A stretch of DNA of 56,550 bases from assembly GCA_027686065.1 (NCBI GenBank), contig JAQCTH010000015.1, positions 1 to 56,550 of the forward strand, written 5' to 3'. The DNA comes from Clostridiaceae bacterium AF10-41. GTDB taxonomy: Bacteria > Bacillota > Clostridia > Clostridiales > Clostridiaceae. The notes beneath the pieces were generated by a model that did not search any database, had not been told where the DNA came from, and saw nothing but the letters and a program-made list of their open reading frames with translations. Both the position numbers and the translations under genes were made by a program. The stretch's first letter is position 1. Each line of letters starts with the position of its first letter. Shown here in pieces: positions 42,647-51,887 of the stretch.

Positions 42647-43117
42647 TTAAATTTTAGATAACAAATCTTCTTTTCTTGAAGTAGGTACTTGTTGCATATA
42701 TAAATTTATTCCCATGTTCTTTAATTTAACTGAATCATTTAATTCATCTTCATTAAGAAAAATTGCATTGCTATATTGTTTTGAATTATCTTTTTTAGCA
42801 ATTCCACCATAATTTATTTCTTTAATTTGGTTGTAGCCTTCACAAAACTTTAATACTGAATTTGTACCACCAAATATAAACATTATATTTTCATTTAATT
42901 TTTCTACTTTTGGCATTTTAGACAAAGCTTCTTCTACAGAAAAAATATTTAACTTTACCCCTGATGGTTTGGTTAAGTTTAATGACATCTTTTTTAATTC
43001 ATCTTTGGCTGCATTATTATCTACTATGATGATTCTTGAAATATTTAAGCTTTTTGTCCATGCAAAAACTACTTGTCCATGAAGTAACCTATGGTCTATT
43101 CTAACCAGTTTTATCAT
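42647..43117 (-). CDS. PTS mannose-family EIIB component
   Basis: 156-aa cytoplasmic phosphocarrier. RIDHRLLHGQVVFAW carries the phospho-histidine (H14) of EIIB-Man/Lev proteins. The fold continues with IIIVDNNAAKD and FGGTNSVLKF. Its ATG overlaps the EIIA stop by four bases (ATGA type), so translation is coupled. Separate EIIA and EIIB chains differ from the fused ManX arrangement and match LevD/LevE and Gfr systems. Confidence 0.93.
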   Translation of the reverse strand: MIKLVRIDHRLLHGQVVFAWTKSLNISRIIIVDNNAAKDELKKMSLNLTKPSGVKLNIFSVEEALSKMPKVEKLNENIMFIFGGTNSVLKFCEGYNQIKEINYGGIAKKDNSKQYSNAIFLNEDELNDSVKLKNMGINLYMQQVPTSRKEDLLSKI

Positions 43118-43533
43118 AAATCTTCCTCCTTTCTATCTATAAATTTGTTTAGTAGCTTATTACAATTTATAATTGCACTCTGACTATCTTTAATGAATTC
43201 ATCTAATAATTCATCTGAAATATTATCTGTTGTTGCTATAGAAATAACTAAAGGTAAATTCATTCCTGATATTAAATTTATTTTTGAATACTTCTTCATT
43301 AAATCCACGACTTCATTGTTTACACTTCCACCAAAAATATCTGTTAGAATATAAATTTTATTGATATCATAGTTTTCTATAATTACTTCTTCAATTAAAT
43401 CTCTTATACTGGTTTCCTCGTCTCTATATGAAGAAAAAACCTTTATTGACTCTGTATTTCCTATAATCATGTTTAAAGTATCTTTCATTCCTTTTGCTAA
43501 TTCACCATGACTAGCTAAAATTATTTGATTCAT
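43114..43533 (-). CDS. PTS mannose-family EIIA component
   Basis: 139-aa phosphocarrier. ILASHGELAKGM has the phospho-histidine (H9). LTDIFGGSVNNEV and GMNLPLVI are family motifs. The start is the ATG at 43533 (MNQIILASHGE): GGAGG lies 5-7 bases upstream and the family begins here. The longer frame to 43581 runs through the sigma-54 promoter, so cannot be the start. First gene of the operon EIIA-EIIB-EIIC-EIID-deglycase. Confidence 0.94.
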   Translation of the reverse strand: MNQIILASHGELAKGMKDTLNMIIGNTESIKVFSSYRDEETSIRDLIEEVIIENYDINKIYILTDIFGGSVNNEVVDLMKKYSKINLISGMNLPLVISIATTDNISDELLDEFIKDSQSAIINCNKLLNKFIDRKEEDL

Positions 43534-43564
43534 CTTTCTGCCTCCTTTACTCATTAATTTATTA

Positions 43565-43583
43565 AGCAATATACATGCCAAAG
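43565..43583 (-). promoter_or_regulatory. Sigma-54 (-24/-12) promoter of the PTS operon
   Basis: On the minus strand TTTGGCATGTATATTGCTT: GG at 43579-43578 and GC at 43567-43566, exactly 10 bases apart, with the TTGGCA and TTGCT cores. It differs from the consensus by only one base in the first core. The transcript start would be about 43554, some 20 bases before the EIIA ATG. The encoded LevR-type activator has the matching GTFTGA loop. Confidence 0.85.
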
Positions 43584-43644
43584 TTTATTTAAGCTTTATA
43601 TCCCTGATAATTACTGTATTTATGTCTTCAATTACTATTGTTTC

Positions 43645-43687
43645 AACACTTCAAATCATACTAATAAAAGTGTTATGAAAAAGTGTT
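43645..43687 (-). promoter_or_regulatory. Candidate upstream activating site for the LevR-type activator
   Basis: Three copies of one 7-base half-site: AACACTT (43645-43651), AAGTGTT (43668-43674) and AAGTGTT (43681-43687). The first two form an inverted repeat with a 16-base spacer. They lie about 65-110 bases upstream of the -24 element, the usual range for enhancer-binding proteins. Confidence 0.6.
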
Positions 43688-43700
43688 GTATATTTTGAGT

Positions 43701-43749
43701 AAAAAAAAGACCATATAAAGGCATCTTTACAATGGCACTTTATATGGTC
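43701..43749 (-). terminator. Terminator of the MoxR/vWA operon
   Basis: GACCATATAAAG (43709-43720) and CTTTATATGGTC (43738-43749) form a 12-bp stem. Eight T follow on the minus strand. It is about 50 bases past the last vWA gene. Confidence 0.9.
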
Positions 43750-43799
43750 ATTAAATTTCATTTAACTATATAACTAATATTCTGTAATAATCTCTGTAT

Positions 43800-46616
43800 T
43801 TATATTTTCTTTCTATCACTCTTTTTCTTAAGAAGAGCACTTGTATCTAATGAGTCTTTCTTCGGAGCTTCCCTCTCTAACTTTTTCTTTGGTTTTTTAC
43901 TTTCTTTATCTTTAATTTCATTTTTCTTAGTTGAATTTTGTTCCTCAGCTTCAGTACTAGATTTAATTTTAAGCTTGTTTTGTTCTTTAATAGCTTTACT
44001 TTCTACTTTCATAGAATTATTATTTTTAGATATTTTTTCTTTTTTAACTTTATCTTTTCTCTTTTTAAATAATCTAACTAAATCTATATTTAATCTTCTA
44101 TAAGCTATATCAATCATAAATAATAAAATACTTATTATTATTAATGAAGTTGTTAAGTTTATCTTTTTGTATTCTCTTTGAAGCTTTCCTTCAAAAACTT
44201 CCTCTGGCTTATTTATGAAACTTCCCTTTGTTTCTTTAATTACTACATCTAACTTTTCTCCATTAGTATTAAATTTATATTCATCTGAGTATTGAAGAGC
44301 AAATGCGCCTTTATAGTTGTTTTTTATTTCTCCACTTTCTTCTTCTCTTATGCTGAAATTATAAAATCCTAACGAATTTAATGGAATATTAGCCTGAAAT
44401 TTTCCTGGTTCAATTTGGCTTAATTCAAATTCCCCTTCTTCTCCATTTTCTCCATTATATATCCCTTTAACCTTTGCATCCTTAGATATCTTATCATTAT
44501 AAAACTCTACTTTTGCTTCATTTCCTTCTTGGCTGATATTAAGTTTTCCTTCTTCTCCATACTTTGGAATCGTAAAGTAAACCATATTTTTTATAAGTTG
44601 TGGTCCATACTCCCATGCTAAATAATTTTTACTCCACTGCCCACTAACATCTGAAGTAAAGCTTACTGTTCTTCCTATTCCATATTGCATTGCAGCTAAA
44701 ATTGGCTCATCATGATTAGAACTTAATATCTCAACTGCGTTTTCTTTTATAGATGTCCCTATATACCCAAGTAAGCTTGGAATTCCATCTGATGTTTTTA
44801 CTCCTGCTAATATTTCATGATTACTTAATATCTTAGGAGTAAATTCTTCATTTATTATATATGTTCCTGCTGATAAAAGAACTTCCTTTGCAAATATTCT
44901 TGGAATATCAGTATATATATCTGTATAATAACTTCTTCCCTTTCCTATTGAAGCAAGCTGATTTAAAAGATCTGCATTAGCTCCTTCACCAACTGCCACC
45001 GTTGAAAGAGTAATATTATTATCATTAAAATTCTTAAGAAGATTAGCATAGTTATCAAAGCCATATCCATCTTGACCATCTGTTAATAATATTGTGTGTT
45101 TTATCTTTGCACTACTTTTCATTTGCATATTATAACCTTGTTCAAGGGCTGGATAAATTGATGTTCCTCCTCTTATTTGAATTCCTGATATAAGTTCTTT
45201 TATAGATTCTTTATCTCCAACCTTTTGAAGAGGTACTACCTCATCATAAGTATCATCAAAAGCTATTACTGATATCTCATCTACTTCTCTTAAATTTTCT
45301 AATGCCTTCATTGCAGCTTCCTTAGCTAAAGTTAGTTTACTAACTCCACCACCTTCAGCGCTCATACTACCTGATTTATCTATTATTAAATTAATACTTA
45401 TTGAAGGAACTTCATTTTTTCCTCTCTTATCCATATAAACTGGCAATACTTTTTCAAGTGAAGTATCTTTATAGCCTCCAAGAGCATAAGAATCCTCACC
45501 GCCAAATGTTATTAATCCACCACCATAATCTTTTACATAAGCTTCTATATTATCCATAAATCCATTACTTAAATCATCTCTATGAACATCATTTAAAACT
45601 ATTGATTTATATTCAAGTAATTCATTTAAAGTACTTGGTGATACACTTGGAGAAATTTTCTTAATATTAGCACCTGAGTTTACTAATATTTCTTCTAATG
45701 CTTTTGAATCGCCTTTAATTCCATTAATAAGAAGAATATTTGGCTTATCCATTACATTGGTAAAAGTACTAAATTCATTATTAACTTTATTTGTATCTCC
45801 ATCTGCTTCTATTAGCACTCTATAGCCTTTAAAGCCACCTGAACTTTGCTTATCTTTAAATACAAAGGAGTTTTTCCCTTTTTGTATTTGTACCTGCTGT
45901 TCTCCTACTTTGTTCCTACCTGAAAATAATGTAAGCTTTGCCTTTGTTGCATAATTTGATTTTATATCAATAGAAACAGAAAATTCCTCCCCTACAGATA
46001 TATTATCTGGTACCTTTACATTATCAACGTAGATTTCATCACCTTTTTCACCAGTAATTTTATAAACTTTAAAATCTATTTTTTGCTCATTTATTAATGG
46101 TATGGATTTTAATATATCTCCTTGATTTTCCTCACCATCAGTTATTAAAACTATTCTTCTAGAACCGCCTCTTTCAAATAATCCCAAAGCACTTTCTACT
46201 GCCTCTTGAATATTTGTTGCTGTTACAACTGGCTTTTCATTTATTGATTTATATTCTTTTTTCTTATTTAATACCTTATCAATCTTCGAGTTATCACCAA
46301 ATAAAACTACTCCTGCTTTATTTCCTCTTGGTATTGACTCTATAGCTGTAGATATAAAATCCTTTCCTGATTCTTCAAAGTCACTTGCACTTTCTGATAC
46401 ATCAAGTAAGAATACAGTTGATATATTTCTACCTTTTAAATTTATAGTTATATTTCCAAATGCTAATATTAAAAGTATAAATATTACTACTCTACTTATA
46501 AATACTGCAATTTCATTTTTACTCCATGGTTTATATTTTTTAAAGCTATAATACATAAAGGCAAAAATAACTGGAATCAATATTAAAAAGTATAAATTTC
46601 CTATTTCTATTTTCAT
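43800..46616 (-). CDS. Large membrane protein with two vWA domains and a GATase-like domain
   Basis: 938 aa. Two N-terminal helices (about 6-24 and 38-56), then vWA domain 1 (~65-230) with MIDAS VFLLDVSESASD. A beta-sandwich region follows, then a class I glutamine-amidotransferase-like fold (~295-390, FGGEDSYALGGY) without a clear catalytic Cys. vWA domain 2 (~400-580) has MIDAS LIIDKSGSMS. Later parts are beta-rich; a closing helix is near 835-855, then a ~75-residue Lys/Glu-rich cytoplasmic tail. Last gene of the eight-gene operon, 14 bases after the BatA-like gene. Role: probably a metal-dependent protein-binding platform on the outer face; its partner is unknown. Confidence 0.85.
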   Translation of the reverse strand: MKIEIGNLYFLILIPVIFAFMYYSFKKYKPWSKNEIAVFISRVVIFILLILAFGNITINLKGRNISTVFLLDVSESASDFEESGKDFISTAIESIPRGNKAGVVLFGDNSKIDKVLNKKKEYKSINEKPVVTATNIQEAVESALGLFERGGSRRIVLITDGEENQGDILKSIPLINEQKIDFKVYKITGEKGDEIYVDNVKVPDNISVGEEFSVSIDIKSNYATKAKLTLFSGRNKVGEQQVQIQKGKNSFVFKDKQSSGGFKGYRVLIEADGDTNKVNNEFSTFTNVMDKPNILLINGIKGDSKALEEILVNSGANIKKISPSVSPSTLNELLEYKSIVLNDVHRDDLSNGFMDNIEAYVKDYGGGLITFGGEDSYALGGYKDTSLEKVLPVYMDKRGKNEVPSISINLIIDKSGSMSAEGGGVSKLTLAKEAAMKALENLREVDEISVIAFDDTYDEVVPLQKVGDKESIKELISGIQIRGGTSIYPALEQGYNMQMKSSAKIKHTILLTDGQDGYGFDNYANLLKNFNDNNITLSTVAVGEGANADLLNQLASIGKGRSYYTDIYTDIPRIFAKEVLLSAGTYIINEEFTPKILSNHEILAGVKTSDGIPSLLGYIGTSIKENAVEILSSNHDEPILAAMQYGIGRTVSFTSDVSGQWSKNYLAWEYGPQLIKNMVYFTIPKYGEEGKLNISQEGNEAKVEFYNDKISKDAKVKGIYNGENGEEGEFELSQIEPGKFQANIPLNSLGFYNFSIREEESGEIKNNYKGAFALQYSDEYKFNTNGEKLDVVIKETKGSFINKPEEVFEGKLQREYKKINLTTSLIIISILLFMIDIAYRRLNIDLVRLFKKRKDKVKKEKISKNNNSMKVESKAIKEQNKLKIKSSTEAEEQNSTKKNEIKDKESKKPKKKLEREAPKKDSLDTSALLKKKSDRKKI

Positions 46617-46630
46617 CTCTTCTTTGCCTC

Positions 46631-48418
46631 CTAATTTCCTCTCTTATACATAATCCATTCAAAAGCTACTACTGAAATAGCCAATATTATAAGTAATGGA
46701 GCAAGATTTAAACCCCTTCTCAAATCAGCTTTTGCATTACTTATATTCTCACTTTCGCCAATATTATTTACATTAGTATTACTTTCCTTTTCTGATGGAA
46801 AGTTAACTGAAAATAGTTCTTTTTTCTCTAAAACATTTAGTTTATAAACTCCAAGTTCACTATCTTCTTTTATCTCATCCCCTGATTTTATTTCTAATGT
46901 TTTTCCACTTGGATATGTTAAAGTTATATTATTATCTAAAGATAACCCTTTAGCTATTATCTTTTCTCCAGCTTTGAAATTACTCTTATAAACCATTCCA
47001 CTTGATATTAAATTTTCTCCAAGTTCATACATTAATATAGGAAATTCCTTTTTAAGTGCAAAATCACTATTATGAAGATCAAATGATAAAGCCGCTATTT
47101 TCCTTCCATCAATCTCTCCCTTGAATCCTATATAACTTTCATCTATATTTAAGAAGCCTCTTCCATAGTAAGGAATTTCTATTGCATTATACTTAGCAGC
47201 AGTAAATGTTGTATCTTCTAAGTACTTTGAAAGTTCTCCTATAATAGCTTTAGCCTCTCCCCCTTCTCCACCTGAAACAACCTTAAAGAATTCATTGGAG
47301 CTTGGATTAATAAATAATATGCTTCCTTTCGATGGGATTATATCAGGAGTGACATTATCAAATACATATAAATCATATTCATCTACACTTGTTAAATTTG
47401 ATGCATCATTAGTTTTATATACTTCTGTATTTTCAATACTACCAAAAGCTCTTTCTAAAAATACATTTTGTTCTGTAACTATAAGAATCTTATTTACCTT
47501 TTTCTTTCCCACCACATTATTATAAGTATTGTCTCCAGAAATCATATCTTTTCTAGATAATTCTCCCTTTAATACTTCACCATTTATCTTAGGAAAGTCA
47601 AAAGTTAAAGTTTTATTTTCTCCTTCTTGCAATTGCAAACTTTCGACAGCTACAAGTTCTTCGCCATCATAAAGAGAAAAATCACCTTCGTAAACTCCTA
47701 TTCCTCTATTTGTTATAGTTGCTATAACTCTTACCTTATCCTCTAAAAACTTATGAGATACATTATCCACAGATGCATTTATTCCTGAATTAGCTAATGA
47801 TATAACTTTTCCATTTACATCACCTAATGAAAATTCTTTATCTGTAAAAGCTATAACTTCGTATTCTTCTTCAATTCCTTGTCCTATTGCTTTTATAAAA
47901 GATAAAGTATCATTTATATTTCCAGTATTATAACTTTGAGGTATTGAATTAATTATTTCATTAGAAGCTTCTTTATTAAAATCTCCATTTTGAAGTAAAT
48001 TACTACTTCCATCAAAGCTTATTATAAAAGCATTAGTATCATCCTTTGTTGATTGTAAAAACTCTTTTGCTAAATTCTTACTTTCATCTAACCTAGTATT
48101 ACTGCCATATTCCGCACTCATGCTTGCAGTATTATCTAATACTAAAATAATATTTTTATAACTCTTGCCTCCAAAGTTTAAAAAAGGTCTCATTAAACTA
48201 AAAATAAGGGCAAGCAATGTTATTATTTGAAGTAATAACATAATATTTTTTCTTAGCTTTTCCCATGGAGTGTTTGCTCTAGTATTTTTATATACTTCAT
48301 TCCACAAAAGTGTTGAAGATATAACCTCTTCTTTATACTTTCTTTTCAATATATAAAGCATTATTAAAAGAGGAATTGTTATTAATAAGAATAAGGGCCA
48401 AAAATTTGTAAATCCCAT
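46631..48418 (-). CDS. BatA-like vWA membrane protein
   Basis: 595 aa. The N-terminus has a BatA-type hydrophobic segment (FLLITIPLLIMLYILKRKYK) and the RxxTPWEKLRKN motif, then a second helix. vWA domain (~85-240) with MIDAS ILVLDNTASMS. A long beta-rich external region follows, then a C-terminal helix (NLAPLLIILAISVVAFEWIM) with a short cytoplasmic tail. The MIDAS serines are present in the TASMS form. GGAGG lies 4-5 bases before the ATG. Co-transcribed between DUF58 and the larger vWA protein; MoxR-DUF58-vWA trios are known as chaperone-like modules. Confidence 0.88.
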   Translation of the reverse strand: MGFTNFWPLFLLITIPLLIMLYILKRKYKEEVISSTLLWNEVYKNTRANTPWEKLRKNIMLLLQIITLLALIFSLMRPFLNFGGKSYKNIILVLDNTASMSAEYGSNTRLDESKNLAKEFLQSTKDDTNAFIISFDGSSNLLQNGDFNKEASNEIINSIPQSYNTGNINDTLSFIKAIGQGIEEEYEVIAFTDKEFSLGDVNGKVISLANSGINASVDNVSHKFLEDKVRVIATITNRGIGVYEGDFSLYDGEELVAVESLQLQEGENKTLTFDFPKINGEVLKGELSRKDMISGDNTYNNVVGKKKVNKILIVTEQNVFLERAFGSIENTEVYKTNDASNLTSVDEYDLYVFDNVTPDIIPSKGSILFINPSSNEFFKVVSGGEGGEAKAIIGELSKYLEDTTFTAAKYNAIEIPYYGRGFLNIDESYIGFKGEIDGRKIAALSFDLHNSDFALKKEFPILMYELGENLISSGMVYKSNFKAGEKIIAKGLSLDNNITLTYPSGKTLEIKSGDEIKEDSELGVYKLNVLEKKELFSVNFPSEKESNTNVNNIGESENISNAKADLRRGLNLAPLLIILAISVVAFEWIMYKRGN

Positions 48419-48445
48419 GACTTCCTCCTTTTATTGGATTGTGCC

Positions 48446-49330
48446 TTAATACAATACTCTTTTCTTGCTAAATTCACCTAATATAATATCTTCAATTTCC
48501 ATAGATGAATTTACACTTATGAATTTACCACCGTATTTTTTTGTAATGTCTTCAATAGATTTTTTATAATTCTTTAAAGTGTTTTTATACTCTTTTATTA
48601 AGTTCGGCGTTAAGCTCATCTTTACATTTTCATTAGTTTCGCTATCTATAAAAGTAATTTCATTATTAAATTCTGGATTAATTTCTTCATTTGATAGTAT
48701 TTGAACTAGTATTATATCTTGCTTTTTAAATGCTAGATACTTAAGAGCGTCATCTAAACCCTTTAACCCATCATTATTCAAAAAATCAGATACAACTACA
48801 GATACCCCTCTTGGAGTTAATTGTCTTTTCTTTATACTACTTGTAAGATCTGTTTTACCATCAAACTCAACATTTTCTAACTCTTTTAATATTCTTTGAA
48901 ATGCTTTGTTTCCAGCTGCTGATTTTATACTTTGTATATCACCACTATCCATAGTACTTATATTTACTCTATCTAAATTATTTAAGGCAATATAACTTAA
49001 AGCTGCAACTACCTTTAATGCACTATCTTTTTTATTTTCATTTCCATAATCCATTGATTTACTTTTATCAACAAAGAAATTAAAAATCCCTTCTCTTTCT
49101 TCCATGAAAACCTTTATAAAAAACTTATCAAATCTACCATATGCATTCCAATCTATTCGTCTAAAATCGTCACCTGGAGCATATTCTCTATAATCAGAAA
49201 ACTCTACAGAAACTCCCTTTGCCTTTGACTTTCTTCCTCCCTGTGTTCCTGAAGAAAGCTTAAAATTTATATGCATATTTATTTTATTTAACTTTTTAAA
49301 AAAGTCCTCATTAAATATCCTTTCGCTCAT
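48446..49330 (-). CDS. DUF58 domain protein
   Basis: 294-aa cytoplasmic protein. DUF58 signature: GVSVEFSDYREYAPGDDFRR then IDWNAYGR. A degenerate vWA-like fold follows (FNFFVDKSKSMDYG). Starts 3 bases after the MoxR stop region. DUF58 proteins are constant partners of MoxR ATPases and are thought to link the ATPase to vWA clients. The ribosome site is weak (AAAGGT, ~10 bases away), consistent with coupled translation. Confidence 0.92.
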   Translation of the reverse strand: MSERIFNEDFFKKLNKINMHINFKLSSGTQGGRKSKAKGVSVEFSDYREYAPGDDFRRIDWNAYGRFDKFFIKVFMEEREGIFNFFVDKSKSMDYGNENKKDSALKVVAALSYIALNNLDRVNISTMDSGDIQSIKSAAGNKAFQRILKELENVEFDGKTDLTSSIKKRQLTPRGVSVVVSDFLNNDGLKGLDDALKYLAFKKQDIILVQILSNEEINPEFNNEITFIDSETNENVKMSLTPNLIKEYKNTLKNYKKSIEDITKKYGGKFISVNSSMEIEDIILGEFSKKRVLY

Positions 49331-49333
49331 TTT

Positions 49334-50317
49334 CTACACAACCTTTAAATCTTCTAGTATCTTATCTATAATACTTTCTTCGCTTAACCCTTCAGTTATA
49401 GCATCAAAATTTAATATTATTCTATGTCTTAAAACTGGATAGGCTAAAGCTTTTATATCTTCGAAAGATACATTTAATCGCCCTTCCATAACAGCTCTTA
49501 CTTTCGCGCCACTAATAATCCCTTGTGCAGCTCTTGGACTAGCTCCTGCTTCTACGTATTTCTTAACAAATTCTGAGGTTTCTGGAATTTCAGGATGAGT
49601 TGCTAATATAAGCTTTAATGCAAATTCCTTAACTGCCTCTGCTAGCTTTATTTCTCTAATTATTTCTCTTATCTTTAATATTTCATCACCTTCAAGAACA
49701 GCATCAAATTGAACTTTATTGTTTGTTAATGTTAAATCCATAATTTCTTTAAGCTCCTGAAGATTTGGAAAATCTACATTTAACTTAAATAAAAATCTAT
49801 CTAATTGTGCTTCTGGAAGTGGATATGTTCCTTCTTGCTCTATTGGATTTTGAGTTGCAAGCACCATAAATGGCTTTGACATTTCATAAGTTGTCTTACC
49901 AACTGTTACTGTTTTTTCTCCCATAGCTTCAAGTAATGCAGATTGAGTTTTAGGAGTTGCTCTATTTATTTCATCTGCCAATAGTAAGTTCGTAAATACT
50001 GGTCCTTTTTCAAATTTAAATAAAGTTTTATCATTTTCTTTAACTACTATATTTGTTCCAACTACGTCTGCTGGCATTAAGTCTGGTGTAAACTGTATTC
50101 TAGAAAAACTTAAATTCAACACTTTTCCTATTGTTTTTACTAATTGAGTTTTTCCCATTCCAGGCATACCTTCTAAAAGTACATTACCATCTGCAAAAAT
50201 AGCAACTAAAACATTTCTAATTATATCCTTTTGTCCTATAATTCCTTTTGCTATTTCTTCCTCACATCTTTTTATTTTCTCTGAAACCTCTATCATTTCT
50301 TTTTCGCTTATTTCCAT
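49334..50317 (-). CDS. MoxR family AAA+ ATPase
   Basis: 327 aa. Walker A EGMPGMGKT (about 49-57), Walker B LLADEINRA, sensor 1 LATQNPIEQEGTYPLPEAQLDR (given here as ATQNPIEQEGTYPLPEAQ), and sensor 2 GASPRA are all present. The start is the ATG giving MEISEKEM, with AGAGGTG 7 bases upstream. Known: MoxR ATPases act as hexameric chaperones for metal insertion or complex assembly with vWA proteins. Flanked by the coiled-coil membrane protein and DUF58. Confidence 0.95.
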   Translation of the reverse strand: MEISEKEMIEVSEKIKRCEEEIAKGIIGQKDIIRNVLVAIFADGNVLLEGMPGMGKTQLVKTIGKVLNLSFSRIQFTPDLMPADVVGTNIVVKENDKTLFKFEKGPVFTNLLLADEINRATPKTQSALLEAMGEKTVTVGKTTYEMSKPFMVLATQNPIEQEGTYPLPEAQLDRFLFKLNVDFPNLQELKEIMDLTLTNNKVQFDAVLEGDEILKIREIIREIKLAEAVKEFALKLILATHPEIPETSEFVKKYVEAGASPRAAQGIISGAKVRAVMEGRLNVSFEDIKALAYPVLRHRIILNFDAITEGLSEESIIDKILEDLKVV

Positions 50318-50329
50318 CTTTCTCACCTC

Positions 50330-51883
50330 TTAGTTTAATCCTTCAAAATAATCCTTTATAAGATTCTTTAAACTTTCTGGAAGATTACTATTATTTGCAC
50401 CTTCTAATGCACTATTAGTATAATCTCCTATTACTTTATCATAATTTATTTTATTCCCATCTAAATTGAATCCATTTTCTGTTTCTATAGTTTGAGAATT
50501 TCCATCTTGATTTTTGTTTCCAGTTAGATTTTCATCCTTACCAACTTCTCGTCCTGGAATATATATTTGCTCTCCTTTTTTATTATCTAAATCATTTTTA
50601 TTACCTTCATTGTTCCCTGTATCCCAGCCTGTTCCTCCTTGGCCATTTCCACTTCCATTACCATTTCCATTTCCTTGACCACCTTGACCTTGGCCTTGTC
50701 CTTGCCCTTCTCCTTCTCCAGAACCTTCCCCTTCTCCAGCTCCTTCACCACTTTTATCTCCAGGCTTATTTCCACTGCTATTATTTTGTGAATTTTGAAT
50801 TGCATCCTTTAGACTTTCTGCATCAAGTTTCCCATCTAAAACTGAATTTGAAGCCTCACTCAGCGCTTCTGCAAGATTTTCATCATCCATGCTATTAGCA
50901 GCATTTGCAAGAGCTTTTGATAAATTATTTAATTCACTACTACTCATATTCCCAAGGGATTTCTTTAACTTTCCTAAGGCCTTTTCTAGAGCTTCCTTAT
51001 CCTTGGATAATATTGCATCAGAAAGTTCCTTTCCCTCTTTCTTTTTCATAAGCTCATTAACTAATTTATTTAAATCTTTCTTTGCACTTTCTTCTTTATC
51101 TTTATTAAACTCATCTAGTAGGTTTTTCTGAGTTTTTTCTATAACCGCTTTACTTTTATCACTCTTTGCCTCATTCTTTTTATCTTCTAACTTTTTTTCC
51201 ATTCTTTCTAAAGTCTTATTTACATCAAGCTTCTTTTCACTTTCCTTTAATTCCTTTTTTGCATCTTCCAATATCTTTTTTATAGCTTCTTTTTCTTCTT
51301 CAGTTAACTCTTCTGATTTCTCAACTAATTTCTTTTCCTCTTCAATCTTTTTAATAAATTCTTGTTGATATTTATTGAATTCCCTAATTGAATTAGCTTC
51401 CTTTTTAGCTGAAGTATCTATAAATGATGTTATAGAACATATTATTATTAATCCTATAACCATAAGAATTTGTTTTTTATCTATACTTATCTTTAAATTA
51501 TTTTTTATATTAAAACTTTTAATATAAGATACAGTATCATTTTTTTGAGCAATTGAAATACTATCTTCTTCATTTATTAATTCTAAAGAAGTTGTAACTC
51601 TTTCTTTTAACCCTTTTGAGTCAACTATTAAAGCTACTTTCTTTTTATCTGGTGATTTTATAAAACCATATATTATTATTGAAATTAGTCCTACAGCTAA
51701 AACACCAAATGAAACTTCTTCAACATATGGAAATGTTATAAATAAAGATATTAACAGTAAACATAAGATTAAGCATAGTAGGTATTTTAACCCTACTATG
51801 CTTAAATTTATTATAAAGTTCGCTTTAATTCTTTTGGATGCCTTTTTTATAAAGGTTAATATTTCATTATTTAAAGAATTCAT
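50330..51883 (-). CDS. Membrane protein with long coiled coil and Gly/Glu/Gln-rich tract
   Basis: 517 aa. Three N-terminal helices: two at about 22-70, one at 137-153. A long Lys/Glu-rich coiled coil runs from about 165 to 300, then a helical region (~300-365). A low-complexity tract (~370-435) is built of Gly with Glu, Gln or Asn (GEGEGQGQGQGQGG). The last 40 residues (DYTNSALEGANNSNLPESL) are a folded-looking end. It resembles DUF4175-like proteins found next to MoxR genes. Position 4 bases before permease on one side and MoxR on the other shows it belongs to the complex. Function unknown. Confidence 0.75.
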   Translation of the reverse strand: MNSLNNEILTFIKKASKRIKANFIINLSIVGLKYLLCLILCLLLISLFITFPYVEEVSFGVLAVGLISIIIYGFIKSPDKKKVALIVDSKGLKERVTTSLELINEEDSISIAQKNDTVSYIKSFNIKNNLKISIDKKQILMVIGLIIICSITSFIDTSAKKEANSIREFNKYQQEFIKKIEEEKKLVEKSEELTEEEKEAIKKILEDAKKELKESEKKLDVNKTLERMEKKLEDKKNEAKSDKSKAVIEKTQKNLLDEFNKDKEESAKKDLNKLVNELMKKKEGKELSDAILSKDKEALEKALGKLKKSLGNMSSSELNNLSKALANAANSMDDENLAEALSEASNSVLDGKLDAESLKDAIQNSQNNSSGNKPGDKSGEGAGEGEGSGEGEGQGQGQGQGGQGNGNGNGSGNGQGGTGWDTGNNEGNKNDLDNKKGEQIYIPGREVGKDENLTGNKNQDGNSQTIETENGFNLDGNKINYDKVIGDYTNSALEGANNSNLPESLKNLIKDYFEGLN

Positions 51884-51887
51884 AGCT

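Noticed and set aside
43534..43581. N-terminal extension of EIIA to 43581
   Set aside because: It runs through the sigma-54 promoter, has no ribosome site and is absent from the family.
50587..50805. Lys/Glu-rich 72-codon frame within the coiled-coil membrane protein
   Set aside because: Frame-shifted reading of the Gly/Glu/Gln tract; no start signal.
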